Below, one piece after another: positions 1 to 7,558 of a stretch of 64,000 nucleotides of DNA (the stretch's first letter is position 1; each line of letters starts with the position of its first letter). Source of the stretch: Hydra vulgaris (taxonomy: Eukaryota > Cnidaria > Hydrozoa > Anthoathecata > Hydridae); NCBI RefSeq assembly GCF_038396675.1, contig NC_088920.1, positions 73,239,501 to 73,303,500 on the forward strand, given 5' to 3'. The translations under genes and the position numbers were made by a program. The notes beneath the pieces are model-generated. The model was not told the DNA's origin and searched no databases. It saw nothing but the letters and a program-made list of their open reading frames with translations.

Positions 1-260
1 AATTATGTGTCTTTCTTGAACACGTTCGAGAAATTGATTCAGTCTTTCCATGTTTTTATCTATAATAAAAAAAAGTTTTTTTATAAAAAAAAGAATTGAT
101 TATTTTTATAAAAATAATATGAAAAAATTACCTAATGCAGCTGAGTAAGGTTGTACATGTAAGAAGGGGATTTTTTTTCCATTTTGAATTATGTAATAAT
201 TTTTAAAAATCCATCATGAAATACTCCAAAACGTACTTTATTAATGGTTATGTATTTCAT
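1..260 (-). pseudogene. 5' part of a spliced small gene, left-edge copy, broken
   Basis: This is the paralogue of the four-exon gene at 11866-12426 and is cut by the window edge. Exon 1 runs from the ATG at 260 down to 132, opening MKYITINK (the paralogue has MRYITINK). A donor GTAATT follows, at 131 downward, at the same place as in the paralogue. Exon 2 starts at 59 after TTATTATAG and encodes a DKNMERL-like segment matching the paralogue's EKEMQKL. An in-frame TAA at 191-189 and a length difference of one base in exon 1 (129 versus 130) show a frameshift. The ATG is preceded by a T-tract ending TAG. Function unknown. Confidence 0.6.
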
Positions 261-357
261 TTTTTTACTAAAAAATAGGAGTTGTTTTTTATATAAAAAT
301 ACCATGTTGTTTTTTTGTATTTAGTTATAAATATAAAAATAATATTTTTTTATAAAA

Positions 358-774
358 ATGCCTAAAATAAGATATACTCCTAGATCATTAAACACTGTCA
401 ATATGGCACGTAGTAAAACAACAGTTCCTAGAACAAAAAAAGCAGTTCAAACACAAACAAGTACAAAACAAAGTTCAACATCGACACAGACTGAAAATCA
501 GTATTTACCGAGCAATTGTAAAAGAATATTATCGTGTTTACGAAGAACAAATAATCCTTATAAAGATAATAAAACAAATCGTAAACTTGGAAGAGTTGGT
601 AAAGGAATAAAACGCTGGGTTCATACCGCCGAATCCAAAACATACGACGACAAAATAGACAAAATAATATATTTATATATAAAAAATTATAATTTTAAAT
701 TAAATGCTTTATTAATATTGTATTTTAATTTCCTGAGTCTTCTAATTTTTTTATTATTATTGATTGTTTTCTAA
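358..774 (+). CDS. Small basic core-like protein, left copy with altered C-terminus
   Basis: Residues 1-92 are almost identical to the protein at 12520-12861: Lys/Arg/Thr/Ser-rich, with the segment KRILSCLRRTNNPYKDNK and RVGKGIKRW. That segment is also shared with the unrelated-looking protein at 2121, so these form one family of basic proteins. In this copy a deletion after AES shifts the frame. The last 45 residues are therefore hydrophobic and probably artefactual; they lie antisense to exon 2 of the neighbouring minus-strand gene. A DNA- or RNA-packaging role is an inference from charge and from the neighbouring core-X-like genes. No catalytic motif is visible. Confidence 0.6.
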   Translation: MPKIRYTPRSLNTVNMARSKTTVPRTKKAVQTQTSTKQSSTSTQTENQYLPSNCKRILSCLRRTNNPYKDNKTNRKLGRVGKGIKRWVHTAESKTYDDKIDKIIYLYIKNYNFKLNALLILYFNFLSLLIFLLLLIVF

Positions 775-1223
775 AAAGAAATAAAAATAAAAGGTTTTAA
801 AAAAAATTTATTTTATTGAAAAAAAAATTTTTTTTTAAAATAACTTACTCTTTTTTTCAAAATATTGTTTTCTTGAGTTGGTGTTGGTTCTTTGAGTTGA
901 GTTGGTGATATTTCTTGTAAATCTTCTAAAAATTCTAACGGTGGTTCGTTTTCTGTGTTTGACTCTGTGTTTGTTTGTACGTACGATTTGTCTGACCGAT
1001 TGTTAATTAAGAAATGAATTTCATCATGTACATCATCGAAAATATTTACATCACTAAATCCTAATTCATCATCTTCGATCACTATTACTTCTGGACCGTC
1101 AGGATCATCGTTGGTACTTATTTCCACCTCGTTTTCTTTAAAATTAATTTTTTTCGCAACAACTTCATCATCCATAAAGTATTTCGTTTTTTTGACAGAG
1201 CGTTTCGTAAATGTTTTTGCCAT
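687..1223 (-). CDS. Two-exon protein with acidic centre and basic ends
   Basis: I read two exons, 1223-849 and 770-687, with donor GTAAGT and an acceptor of T-rich tract plus TTTTTAG. Splicing keeps phase 0 and gives about 152 residues. The N-terminus is basic (KRSVKKTKYF), the middle strongly acidic (VIVIEDDELGF), and exon 2 adds a basic tail (KKIRRLRKLK). Start chosen at the ATG at 1223; an upstream TTG would also be in frame. A T-tract followed by GTTAACAAAATC precedes the ATG. The paralogue is at 13033-13386. The acidic DD-V-I-L/V-IEDD motif looks like a SUMO-interaction motif (hydrophobic core next to acids), which is inference. No enzyme domain seen. Confidence 0.6.
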
Positions 1224-1504
1224 TTTTGATTTTGTTAACAAAAAAACACGCTTTTTTATGTATAAAGTTTAATCTCTACAAATTAACGCAAAATAATAGC
1301 TAAAGTGATGCAACTTTATGCAATGAAAAGAAAATGCTGTGTCATGCTAGTTAAATTTAGAAAATTTTAATACCGCTTTTATAAACAAGATTAAAAAGAT
1401 TAAAATATGGAGTAAACAACTTTTTACAAACTCTCCGAAGAAAAAAAACTCTGCGTAAAGTGTTAAAATAACATGTTAAATAAATTCAAAACTTTATGAA
1501 CCAA
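1224..1504. other. Conserved noncoding spacer
   Basis: No gene is visible. The sequence is kept in the second block at about 13400-13670 with scattered substitutions, including a stretch around CTTTATGCAAT and the CATGTTAAAT segment. It separates the minus-strand gene from the tRNA-like element. Conservation of a spacer as strong as that of the flanking genes suggests either recent duplication or a regulatory role. Confidence 0.5.
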
Positions 1505-1600
1505 CACGTCGACGTAGCATAGTGCATTCGTTCACCGCACTATGTTTCAATCGCCATGTCATTAGACCGTTGTGGGTTCGACTCTCGTTGAAGGTAGTAG
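1505..1600 (+). other. tRNA-like element with Pol III A- and B-box matches, copy 1
   Basis: TAGCATAGTGC at 1515-1525 fits a Pol III A box apart from its last base. GGTTCGACTCT at 1575-1585 fits a B box, 60 bases start to start. The first half also folds as CATAGTGC / GCACTATG around an 11-base loop. I cannot complete a standard cloverleaf: the T-arm has wobble pairs and no acceptor stem is evident. It could be a degenerate tRNA, a tRNA-derived SINE head or a Pol III-transcribed viral RNA. The second copy is at 13668-13760. Confidence 0.45.
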
Positions 1601-1607
1601 AAAGTTT

Positions 1608-1811
1608 AGAAAGTTATATGTAAACACGGTGGGTAGAAATACTCGTCGAGTAATGTCTAGAAAGTTATATGTAAACACAGTGGGTAGAAATACTCGTCGA
1701 GTAATGTCTAGGAAGTTATATGTAAACACGGTGGGTAGAAATACTCGTCGAGTAATGTCTAGGAAGTTATATGTAAACACGGTGGGTAGAAATACTCGTC
1801 GAGTAATGTGT
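1608..1811 (+). repeat. Four tandem 51-bp repeats
   Basis: Four near-perfect units start at 1608, 1659, 1710 and 1761. Each contains AAGTTATATGTAAACAC and ATACTCGTCGAG. The 51-bp length is a multiple of three, so both strands show open frames through it; I do not regard these as genes. The equivalent place in the second block (13774) has a different 58-bp unit that shares only the AGTTATATGT core, so the arrays have diverged in place. Confidence 0.9.
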
Positions 1812-2120
1812 GAGTGTGTGAGAACGAGTGAGCGCACGAGTGTGTGAGTAAGCAGGCTAAGGACTAAGGCAGGATTAAGTAAGTTAAGTAAGGACTAAGT
1901 AAGTAAGTAAGAAAAAAATACGGCCGTATAAAATATAAAGACTGTAAGAAAAAAACATAACTAAGTAGGCCTACTAAGATAAAGTAAAGACAGAATAAGT
2001 AAGGTTGTGTCAGGGTGACACTATGTTTTTTATCTTGTAAAAAAAAAGATATAAAAAAATACAAGACAAAAAAAAGGTTAAAGTCAAAAAAGTTAAAGAC
2101 AAAAAAAAAAAAATCAAAAA
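1812..2120 (+). promoter_or_regulatory. Candidate promoter region: TAAG-rich tract, palindrome and TATA
   Basis: After a GAGTGTGTGAGAACGAGTGA segment there is a run of TAAG/AAGTAAG motifs, then the perfect 12-bp palindrome ATACGGCCGTAT at 1918-1929 fused to TATAAAATATAAAG (1927-1940). The same arrangement is conserved at 13890-14193. It lies upstream of the cluster of plus-strand core-like genes starting at 2121 and is the best candidate for their promoter. No experimental support. Confidence 0.45.
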
Positions 2121-2543
2121 ATGTCTGCAGATGATATTGATTTTTCCCGTATGATTGTAAGACGGAATTTATTTTCAACACCTTCATATAAAACCAATTT
2201 GAGACCCAAATATTCATCTAAATTACCTAAATATACAGTAGATGAAAAATGGACTTTTCATAGGGATGCTTTTTTTGAATTTTTTGATAGGACCTCTTTT
2301 GATGAAAACGAGTTAACCGATCCCAATAATACAGAACTAAGAACTCTAAGACGAAGAAGAGCTAAGAAAAATTTGAAAAAAATAAAGCGTCAATATTGTA
2401 AAAAAGCACTGATGTGTTATCGAAAAACGAAAAGCAAGTATATAAATAATAAACAAAATCGTGAAATGAATCGAGTAGGAAAACCAATATATCGTTTTGT
2501 TTTAACAAAAGTGGATCGCGATAAACACAGAAATATTTATTAA
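2121..2543 (+). CDS. Basic core-like protein, 140 aa
   Basis: Opens MSADDIDFSRMIVRRNLF. The C-terminal half is Lys/Arg-rich (RRRRAKKNLKKIKRQY) and ends with CYRKTKSKYINNKQNRE and RVGKPIYRFV. This last part matches the C-terminal part of the protein at 358/12520, so both belong to one family with variable N-termini. The gene is intact here, while the copy at 14194 has a nonsense codon. It is followed after three bases by the core-X-like gene at 2547, suggesting a shared transcript. A role in condensing viral DNA is inferred from charge and context. Confidence 0.7.
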   Translation: MSADDIDFSRMIVRRNLFSTPSYKTNLRPKYSSKLPKYTVDEKWTFHRDAFFEFFDRTSFDENELTDPNNTELRTLRRRRAKKNLKKIKRQYCKKALMCYRKTKSKYINNKQNREMNRVGKPIYRFVLTKVDRDKHRNIY

Positions 2544-2546
2544 AAA

Positions 2547-2735
2547 ATGAGACATAGAAGACATAGAGGTCATAGAAATGCTAGAAGATATATTTTTGTT
2601 CACCGAAAATGGAAACCTCATCCTAGACCTTATCATTCTTTATTTGGTAAAGGGCGAACACGTATACATAGGAAGCGTGGTAAAGGTCTTTTTAATATTA
2701 AACTATTTACTAACTATAGCTCTTTAAAACCATAA
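2547..2735 (+). CDS. Adenovirus core-X-like basic peptide, altered tail
   Basis: The N-terminus is an Arg/His-rich stretch (MRHRRHRGHRNARRYIF) and the middle is GKGRTRIHRKRGKG. Adenovirus protein X and the corresponding adintovirus proteins share this design of a very basic head followed by a Gly/hydrophobic amphipathic tail. In this copy the tail is replaced by LFNIKLFTNYSSLKP, whereas the copy at 14620 keeps it. The start ATG lies just after the stop of the upstream gene. Confidence 0.55.
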   Translation: MRHRRHRGHRNARRYIFVHRKWKPHPRPYHSLFGKGRTRIHRKRGKGLFNIKLFTNYSSLKP

Positions 2736-2762
2736 CTCTTTAAAACCATATTTTAGTCGATA

Positions 2763-2860
2763 CTATTGTAGAAAAAAGCACTGATTTGTTATTGAAAAAA
2801 CAAAAAAAAGCAAGTATATAAAGTATGCAAAAGTGGTTCGTGTTAAACAAAGCAATTTCT
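2763..2860 (+). pseudogene. Fragment of the 2121-type gene
   Basis: This stretch repeats the 3' coding region of the gene at 2121 (the part encoding KALMCYRKTKSKYI) with several indels, so no frame is open. With the broken gene at 2869 it forms a partial tandem duplication of the 2121/2547 gene pair. Confidence 0.6.
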
Positions 2861-2868
2861 TTTAAAAA

Positions 2869-3072
2869 ATAAGACATAGAAGACGTAGTGGTCAAAGAAA
2901 TGCAAGAAGATATATTTTTATTCATCGAGAATCGAGAGCTCATCGTTGATCTCATCATTCTTTAATCGGTAAAGGACGAAAACGTATACTTAGAAAACGC
3001 GGTAAAGGTATCCTTTGTAACCTATTAGGAGGTATTCCTTTTATTGGTGGTGTATTTAAAACTATATTTTAA
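2869..3072 (+). pseudogene. Third core-X-like copy, broken
   Basis: It has the same length as the intact copy at 14620 (204 bases) and keeps the tail pattern with GGIPFIGGVFKTIF. The start codon is ATA where the paralogues have ATG, and a TGA interrupts the His/Arg region. The rest of the frame is open to the TAA at 3070-3072. This copy preserves the amphipathic tail that the neighbour at 2547 has lost. Confidence 0.65.
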
Positions 3073-3129
3073 TCGGATTAAAAAACATGTATAAAAAAGC
3101 TCAACTCTGTAAAACGTTTACTTACAAAA

Positions 3130-3516
3130 ATGAATTCAAAACTATGCAAACATGGGAGAAGAAAAACACATATAAAAAAGTATTGTAATCCATGTTTTGT
3201 ACAAAAATTTCGACAATATGTTCAAGAAAATTCTAAAGTAATTTTATGGACAGAAAAAGATATGGAAAAACGGAACGACAAATTAAAGAATTTAAGAACA
3301 GATACAAGCCCTCGAGGAGAGTATATTTTAACTTACGAGTATGAAAATGGCATCGCCGAAATTGTTAGCGGTAATAAAGATACTGGACACACAAAAATAT
3401 CTACGTTTATTGGTGGTTTTGTCATGGATTTTGACATTATAAATAAGTTATACTGTATATCACATATAAATGACGGTGTTTTTTTTGTAGGCAATAAAAT
3501 ACCTAAAATATATTGA
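3130..3516 (+). CDS. Cys/His N-terminal small protein, 128 aa
   Basis: The first 25 residues hold a possible metal site (CKHGRRKTHIKKYCNPCF). The C-terminal half is beta-rich (YILTYEYENGIAEIVSG) with GGFVMDFDIINKLY and an Ile/Gly-containing end. The paralogue at 14884 is 120 residues because of one missing T near its end. I do not recognise the family. It lies between the core-X-like genes and the PC4-like pair and is preserved in both blocks, which argues for a real gene. Confidence 0.65.
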   Translation: MNSKLCKHGRRKTHIKKYCNPCFVQKFRQYVQENSKVILWTEKDMEKRNDKLKNLRTDTSPRGEYILTYEYENGIAEIVSGNKDTGHTKISTFIGGFVMDFDIINKLYCISHINDGVFFVGNKIPKIY

Positions 3517-3641
3517 TAAAAAAAATATTTAATAGCGTTTTTTCTGTTTTTTTTTAAAAAAAAGTACTATAAATTTGGTTTTTTGAAATAAAAAAAATTC
3601 ATTTGAAGAAAAAAATTCATTTGAAATAAACAAAAAAAAAA

Positions 3642-3931
3642 AGGAGTTTAAAACTTGTTTAAACGAATTTTATAACTCTGTTATGAATGTAGAAGCTTCC
3701 AAGTTTGAAGCTAGTGATAGTTTAAAACAAGTCGAAGGCAATTTTAAATTAGTATTTCGTTTGGATAGACTAGCGGAAATTCAAGTCACAAGTTTTAACG
3801 AAAACGCTCATATTAATTTTATTTATAATAAAATCGAGCACAAATTTGTTATGAAGCTTTTGTTGATGATATTAAAGAGAAGTTTAACGTTTGGTTACTC
3901 GAAGAAGTAGACATAGAAAATGTTGCAATTT
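3642..3931 (+). pseudogene. PC4-like gene A, broken copy
   Basis: This is the paralogue of 15397-15702. The start codon has lost its T (AGG where the other copy has ATGG). A frameshift after FIYNKIEHKF destroys the second half. The preserved part includes EGNFKLVFRLDR and IQVTSFNENAHINFIY, the beta-strand pattern discussed at 15397. An open frame from an internal ATG (3683) exists but would lack both ends. Confidence 0.65.
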
Positions 3932-4189
3932 AAAGCTTATGTAGAAACTTATTACCCGTTTCCGAACTTACGAGATTTTTATATTTCACTATTTAAAATA
4001 AATAGTAAAGCAAAGGGTGATTTTTCATTGATGCATCATTTCAAATGGGGAATAATTATTTAAGTAACACGTTCCAATTATGAACTTATTATCGTGTTTA
4101 TATATGAAGAAGGACACGAACATTCTTTTGAAGCTCCTTTGAAACATTTTTTATCATATGTTTGCCGATGTCAACAAAAATGACTTTTA
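3920..4189 (+). pseudogene. PC4-like gene B, broken copy
   Basis: It opens MLQFKAYVETYYPFPNLRDF and matches the gene at 15692. A TAA at 4061-4063 and an earlier frameshift interrupt it. Downstream, VFIYEEGHEHSFEAPLK is still recognisable. Confidence 0.65.
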
Positions 4190-4209
4190 GGCGAAAAAGA
4201 CGAAATTAA
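4180..4209 (+). pseudogene. Truncated start of the second core-X-like gene
   Basis: Nine residues (MTFRRKRRN) then a stop, at the same overlapping position as the gene at 15949 (MVYRRKTQKRR). The rest of that gene is missing because the inverted block begins right after; this marks a recombination junction between about 4209 and 4300. Confidence 0.5.
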
Positions 4210-4306
4210 ATAAAAATTTTCAAAATACGAACGAACAATAAATACAATATAAAAAAATTTAATATAAAAAAATTCAATAAAAATAATAAGATTATTCATT
4301 CATATA

Positions 4307-4492
4307 TTAAAAATGTTTATATATTCTATCATAGACAATTTTTTCTGTAGACAAAATTTCCAATCCTATTTCTTTACATTTCTCACACATATCGTTTTCA
4401 TTGCAAGGACAAAAAGCTAAACAATCAAGTCTTTTCTTCATTATTTCTGTTAATTCCATTATTTTTGGAGACGACATTATATTATTTTCCAT
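4307..4492 (-). CDS. Cys-rich small family protein, 61 aa (array gene F relative)
   Basis: Start MENNIM at 4492, directly behind the leader motif. Residues 24-39 hold the family signature LAFCPCNENDMCEKC, that is L-x2-C-x-C-x5-C-x2-C, a plausible zinc site. Closest to the array gene at 26349, which has LAFCTCNMINMCKDC. It is intact. No enzymatic motif; a zinc-binding adaptor or nucleic-acid-binding role is inference. Confidence 0.65.
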   Translation of the reverse strand: MENNIMSSPKIMELTEIMKKRLDCLAFCPCNENDMCEKCKEIGLEILSTEKIVYDRIYKHF

Positions 4493-4614
4493 TTTTTTAT
4501 TATGAAATCTTAAAAAAAATACAAAAAAAATATATATACATACAAAGTTTAAACAAAATTCAATATAAAAAATACAAAGTTTAAACAAAAATTCAATATA
4601 AAAATATGATTATT

Positions 4615-4833
4615 TTAGTTTATATTTGAAAAAAAAATGCTTTTTCCATAGTCATTTTTTCCAGAATGTAAAATTTTCAAACAAATCTTTCTACATTTTC
4701 TACACATATCGTCTCGATTACAAGTACACAAAGCTAAATTGTTAATTCCATCTTTATGATATTTAAAATTCTTTTTTAATAACACTTCTGCTAATCCCAC
4801 TTCTCGTGAAGCTAACATTATATTATTTTCCAT
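4615..4833 (-). CDS. Cys-rich small family protein, 72 aa (array gene E relative)
   Basis: The N-terminal half has the family helix pattern VGLAEVLLKKNFKYHKDGI, followed by LALCTCNRDDMCRKC, matching the array gene at 26017 (LASCACESDDMCQKC). It starts at 4833 behind a T-tract/AG leader and is intact. It sits head to tail with its paralogues at 4307 and 4871. Confidence 0.65.
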   Translation of the reverse strand: MENNIMLASREVGLAEVLLKKNFKYHKDGINNLALCTCNRDDMCRKCRKICLKILHSGKNDYGKSIFFSNIN

Positions 4834-4870
4834 TTTTTAATTATGTAATCTAAAAAAATGTATACAAAGT

Positions 4871-5099
4871 TTAAACAAAACAATATAAAAAATCTTTACA
4901 TTCCGAACATAAAATTTCTGATCTAATCTCTCGACATTTTGTACACATATCATTCGGTTCGCAAGGACACGAAGCCAAATAGTTAATTCCATCTTCGTAA
5001 TATGAAAATTTCTTTTTCAAGTCTTCATAATATGAAAATTTCTTTTTCAAGAATACTTCAGTCAATCCTAATTTTTTCGAAGCCAACATTATTTTCCAT
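4871..5099 (-). pseudogene. Cys-rich family gene with internal duplication, start damaged
   Basis: The ATG behind the leader motif (5099) is five bases short of its relatives and runs out of frame. The conserved frame restarts at an ATG at 5089 (MLASKKLGLTEVFLKK). A 30-bp tandem duplication repeats KKKFSYYEDL. The signature LASCPCEPNDMCTKC is intact. It may still be translated from 5089. Confidence 0.55.
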
Positions 5100-5159
5100 T
5101 TTTTGATTATGTAATCTAAAAAAAAATAAATTTATTTTAAAAAAATTCTATCAAAAAAA

Positions 5160-5707
5160 TTATATTTCAAAAACTCTTCTTATTTCAGCACATATGTAAC
5201 AAGCATTTAAATTACAAAATAAACAATTTGATGTGCATTCACATTGAGCTATTTTACATAAAGCATCATAAACAAAATCACGTTTTTTACAAATCACTTT
5301 GAGTAATGTTTTTGTAATCCCAATTTTTTTTGATACTTTTTCACACATTTTAGAAGTCTCTTCACTCGCACACCAACCTAAAAATAACAATTCAGCTAAA
5401 TTTTCTAATAAATATTCTTTTTCCATTTTAAAAGTTTCTTTTTCTGAATATTTATCAACTCGTAGTTTTTCAGGTTTGATTTGTTGCACTTGTTTTACAA
5501 AATTGTCAAATTCTCCTTGAGTCATTTTTTCTTGAAACAATTCTTTAAGATGATAATCTTCCAAACAATCTTCCATACAACCACTTTCATTCTTAAAAAA
5601 ATCTGGAAGAACATTGCTGTAACGAAATACGTTGTTGTCAGGATCAATATCTTCAATAAGGCCAAAGCTTCCGTCTTTGTTTTTTCAAATTCACAAACCA
5701 CAACCAT
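5160..5707 (-). pseudogene. Relative of array gene D with one frameshift
   Basis: The leader-linked ATG at 5707 opens MVVVCEFEKTKTEA. About 15 codons later the frame changes, and the conserved frame continues through DFFKNESGCMEDCLEDYHL and FVKQVQQIKP to a family domain (KKIGITKTLLKVICKK, then IAQCECTSNCLFC). Unlike the plus-strand copies it has no stop before the Cys domain, showing that the array gene D is one long gene in two parts. Confidence 0.65.
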
Positions 5708-5767
5708 TTTTTATTATGTAACCTAAAAAATACAAAAAAATAATTAATCTAAAAAATACAATAAAAA

Positions 5768-5962
5768 TTAATTTGAATGGTCATTTAAATTTCTCAAACA
5801 ATTTTCTTTGGTTTCATTCATCGCGTAAACAATTTTCTTTGGTTTGTTCATTACATAATCAATTTTAACTTTTTGAGAATTTGCACATAGTTTTAAATAA
5901 CGTGATGAGGTTTCAACAGGTGTCATTAAACTATTAGTTGGTCGTACTGTTAAATTTGGCAT
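5768..5962 (-). CDS. Small protein, relative of 24648 gene
   Basis: Starts MPNLTVRPTNSL, like MVKLIVRPTNSI at 24648, and keeps IDYVMN and IVYAMNETKE; the YAMN segment is duplicated here through a short internal repeat. 64 residues, hydrophilic, no recognised domain. The leader motif (T-tract, AG, ATTACATAATAAAAA) is duplicated just upstream at about 5970-6010. Confidence 0.55.
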   Translation of the reverse strand: MPNLTVRPTNSLMTPVETSSRYLKLCANSQKVKIDYVMNKPKKIVYAMNETKENCLRNLNDHSN

Positions 5963-5999
5963 TTTTTATTATGTAATCTAAATTTTTTATTATGTAATC

Positions 6000-6176
6000 T
6001 GTAGAAAAAAAAATTTAATCAAAAAAGTACTCAAATATTCCATTGTTTTTAAAAATGAACGTTGTAATTCTTCGCGAATACGTATTGTTTTTTCAGTCTT
6101 GTTGACAAAAGAAAAATGATTCATTATGTCTTTGCGAAATTCGGGGACATTTTTTTCAATATATGATGATATCCTA
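6000..6176 (-). pseudogene. 3' fragment of a gene like 24092-24613
   Basis: Encodes YIEKNVPEFRKDIMNHF and TEKTIRIREELQ, nearly identical to the end of the protein at 24092. Its upstream two thirds are absent: at 6177 the sequence switches to a repeat found next to the GC-rich element. One T is missing before the original stop. This is a recombination or deletion junction. Confidence 0.65.
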
Positions 6177-6177
6177 A

Positions 6178-6255
6178 GTTACAATTCTTGTACGAGTAAG
6201 ACGCCATCCGTCCGTAGTTACAATTCTTGTACGAGTAAGACGCCATCCGTTCGTG
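6178..6255. repeat. Two 39-bp tandem repeats
   Basis: Units start at 6178 and 6217 and contain GTTACAATTCTTGTACGAGT and ACGCCATCCGT. A single related copy (ACAAGAATTGTAAC on the plus strand) lies at about 44490-44510 in the mirrored region, next to the same GC-rich element. Confidence 0.8.
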
Positions 6256-6366
6256 TAAAAAAAAAAAAAAAGTTGAAATAAAACGTTAAAACCGAGATGT
6301 CCGAGGTAAAAGAGTGTTGAACCGAGGGAATTAAAGTGATAAAAGTTTCCCGGTCTCAAAAAAGGT

Positions 6367-6387
6367 GGCGCATGCGCTTGCGCGCAG
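6367..6387. promoter_or_regulatory. GC-rich near-palindrome, copy in inverted block
   Basis: GGCGCATGCGCTTGCGCGCA in a local context of roughly three quarters A+T. With its flank (ACACCTGTTCTTTT on the minus strand) it is conserved in inverted orientation at 44414-44434. It lies downstream of the gene at 6455-6685, as the other copy lies downstream of 44146-44373. It may be a CpG-rich regulatory or replication element. Confidence 0.45.
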
Positions 6388-6454
6388 AAATAAAAGAACA
6401 GGTGTGTAAAAAAAATTATTATTATAAAAAAACTGTTACAGTTAAAAATAAAGG

Positions 6455-6685
6455 TTACAATATTGATTTTTTTTCTTCTCTGAAAATAGGATAGTTTTTT
6501 TTGACAAAATGTTCAAACGTCATGTCTGGATGAAATCGTTTTCCAATGGTGACATAGTGATTATAAATGTTGACTTCTTCAAAAAATGTTTTTTTATATT
6601 TTTCTGCAGACTTTAAGACAAATAGCAGTTCTTCAGCTGTTAATTCGATTGTGTGTTTAACGGTACAATTGCAATTTTCACACAT
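6455..6685 (-). CDS. Small protein, relative of 44146 gene
   Basis: 76 residues opening MCENCNCTVKH, then a helical part ending HPDMTFEHFVKKNYPIF. The plus-strand paralogue has HPNITFENWTKKHYPIF. The N-terminal Cys cluster is absent in the paralogue. The start follows a T-tract/AG leader. No known domain recognised. Confidence 0.6.
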   Translation of the reverse strand: MCENCNCTVKHTIELTAEELLFVLKSAEKYKKTFFEEVNIYNHYVTIGKRFHPDMTFEHFVKKNYPIFREEKKSIL

Positions 6686-6757
6686 TGTATTAGTTAGCTA
6701 AAAAAAAAAATTTATTTATAAAAAAGTTTTTACAAAAAAAATAACCGTAATAAATAT

Positions 6758-7018
6758 TTACAAAAATGAATCATCATAAAAATTTTTATTAAGTTCAAAT
6801 GGGGGGGCATCGCAAATCCATTGTTCTTGGTATTGGGATGGGTTACTTTTTTTTTCTATTTGCTCTTTTTTGTTTTTCACTTCTAATTTATGACATTTTT
6901 GGAAATCGAGTCCTTTTAATTTGATATCGATTTTTTTGAATTTTAAATTTGGTGATTTAAATTCAAACGGTGAAGAAATGAGTTTTTCTTCCCAATTTTC
7001 TTCAAGATTATTATTCAT
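6758..7018 (-). CDS. Small protein, relative of broken 43830 gene
   Basis: 86 residues. Shares ENWEEKL and LKGLDFQKCHKLEVKNKK with the frameshifted plus-strand gene at 43830 (ENWEDEL, LRGLDYEKCLKDEL). The tail IEKKSNPSQYQEQW is specific to this copy. Start at 7018 behind a T-rich tract. Function unknown. Confidence 0.6.
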   Translation of the reverse strand: MNNNLEENWEEKLISSPFEFKSPNLKFKKIDIKLKGLDFQKCHKLEVKNKKEQIEKKSNPSQYQEQWICDAPPFELNKNFYDDSFL

Positions 7019-7197
7019 TTTTTTTTTTTATTTCTAAAGAAAAAAAGAAATGTTAGTATAAAGTAATATAAAAAAATCATGAATAAAAAAACACAAAAAA
7101 ATGTAATGAAAAAAACACAAAAAATGTAATAAAATATATATTTCTGTATAAAAAAAAGTTAATTATTTTTTTTTAAGTAACATGCTTGGCATATTAC

Positions 7198-7532
7198 TTA
7201 AAAAAAAATATAGTGTGATCTAAACATGTCGTCTAATATAAATATAATTTTTCTTTGTAACCAAAAAAATAAATTATGATCGGTTAAAAAACTAAATTCA
7301 TAAAAATAAAAAAAATCATCATAAGAAATGTTTTCATCATAACGAAAATATAAATCTCCAAGCTGATCTTTTAATATTTCAAATTCGATTTTAATTCTTC
7401 TAACAGCCAATTTTTTTTACATAATTCTTTTAACGTTTTCAAGTCTCGTTCCATGTTATTTTTTGTTTCGCTAATAAACCAAGTAACAATGTGGATAATG
7501 TCGTATTCATAAATGCGCTTACTTCTTTGCAT
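7198..7532 (-). pseudogene. LCxRKL-family gene, frameshifted
   Basis: The leader-linked ATG at 7532 and the following 35 codons match the array gene N at 30395. One A is missing in the run before LAVRRIKIEF, so the remaining frame (from about 7410) is shifted. The second part keeps LKDQLGDLYFRYDEN. The homopolymer position makes sequencing error a possible cause. Confidence 0.65.
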
Positions 7533-7558
7533 TTTTTTATTAGTTAACTAAAAAAAAA
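7533..7558 (-). promoter_or_regulatory. Gene-start leader motif, minus-strand example
   Basis: On the minus strand: T-tract, AG at 7549-7548, TTAACTAATAAAAAAA, then ATG at 7532. Other minus-strand examples lie before 4492, 4833, 5707, 5962, 6685, 8845, 9983, 10251, 11327 and 12426. Confidence 0.75.

Noticed and set aside
1608-1811. CRISPR-like array
   Set aside because: Units are contiguous 51-bp tandem repeats without spacers, in a eukaryotic context.
1562-1847. Open frames on both strands over the 51-bp repeats
   Set aside because: They exist because the repeat length is a multiple of three; the second block has no such frame at the same place.
6174-6359. Minus-strand ORF across the 39-bp repeats
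   Set aside because: It is made of repeat and noncoding sequence next to the GC-rich element and has no counterpart in the mirrored region.
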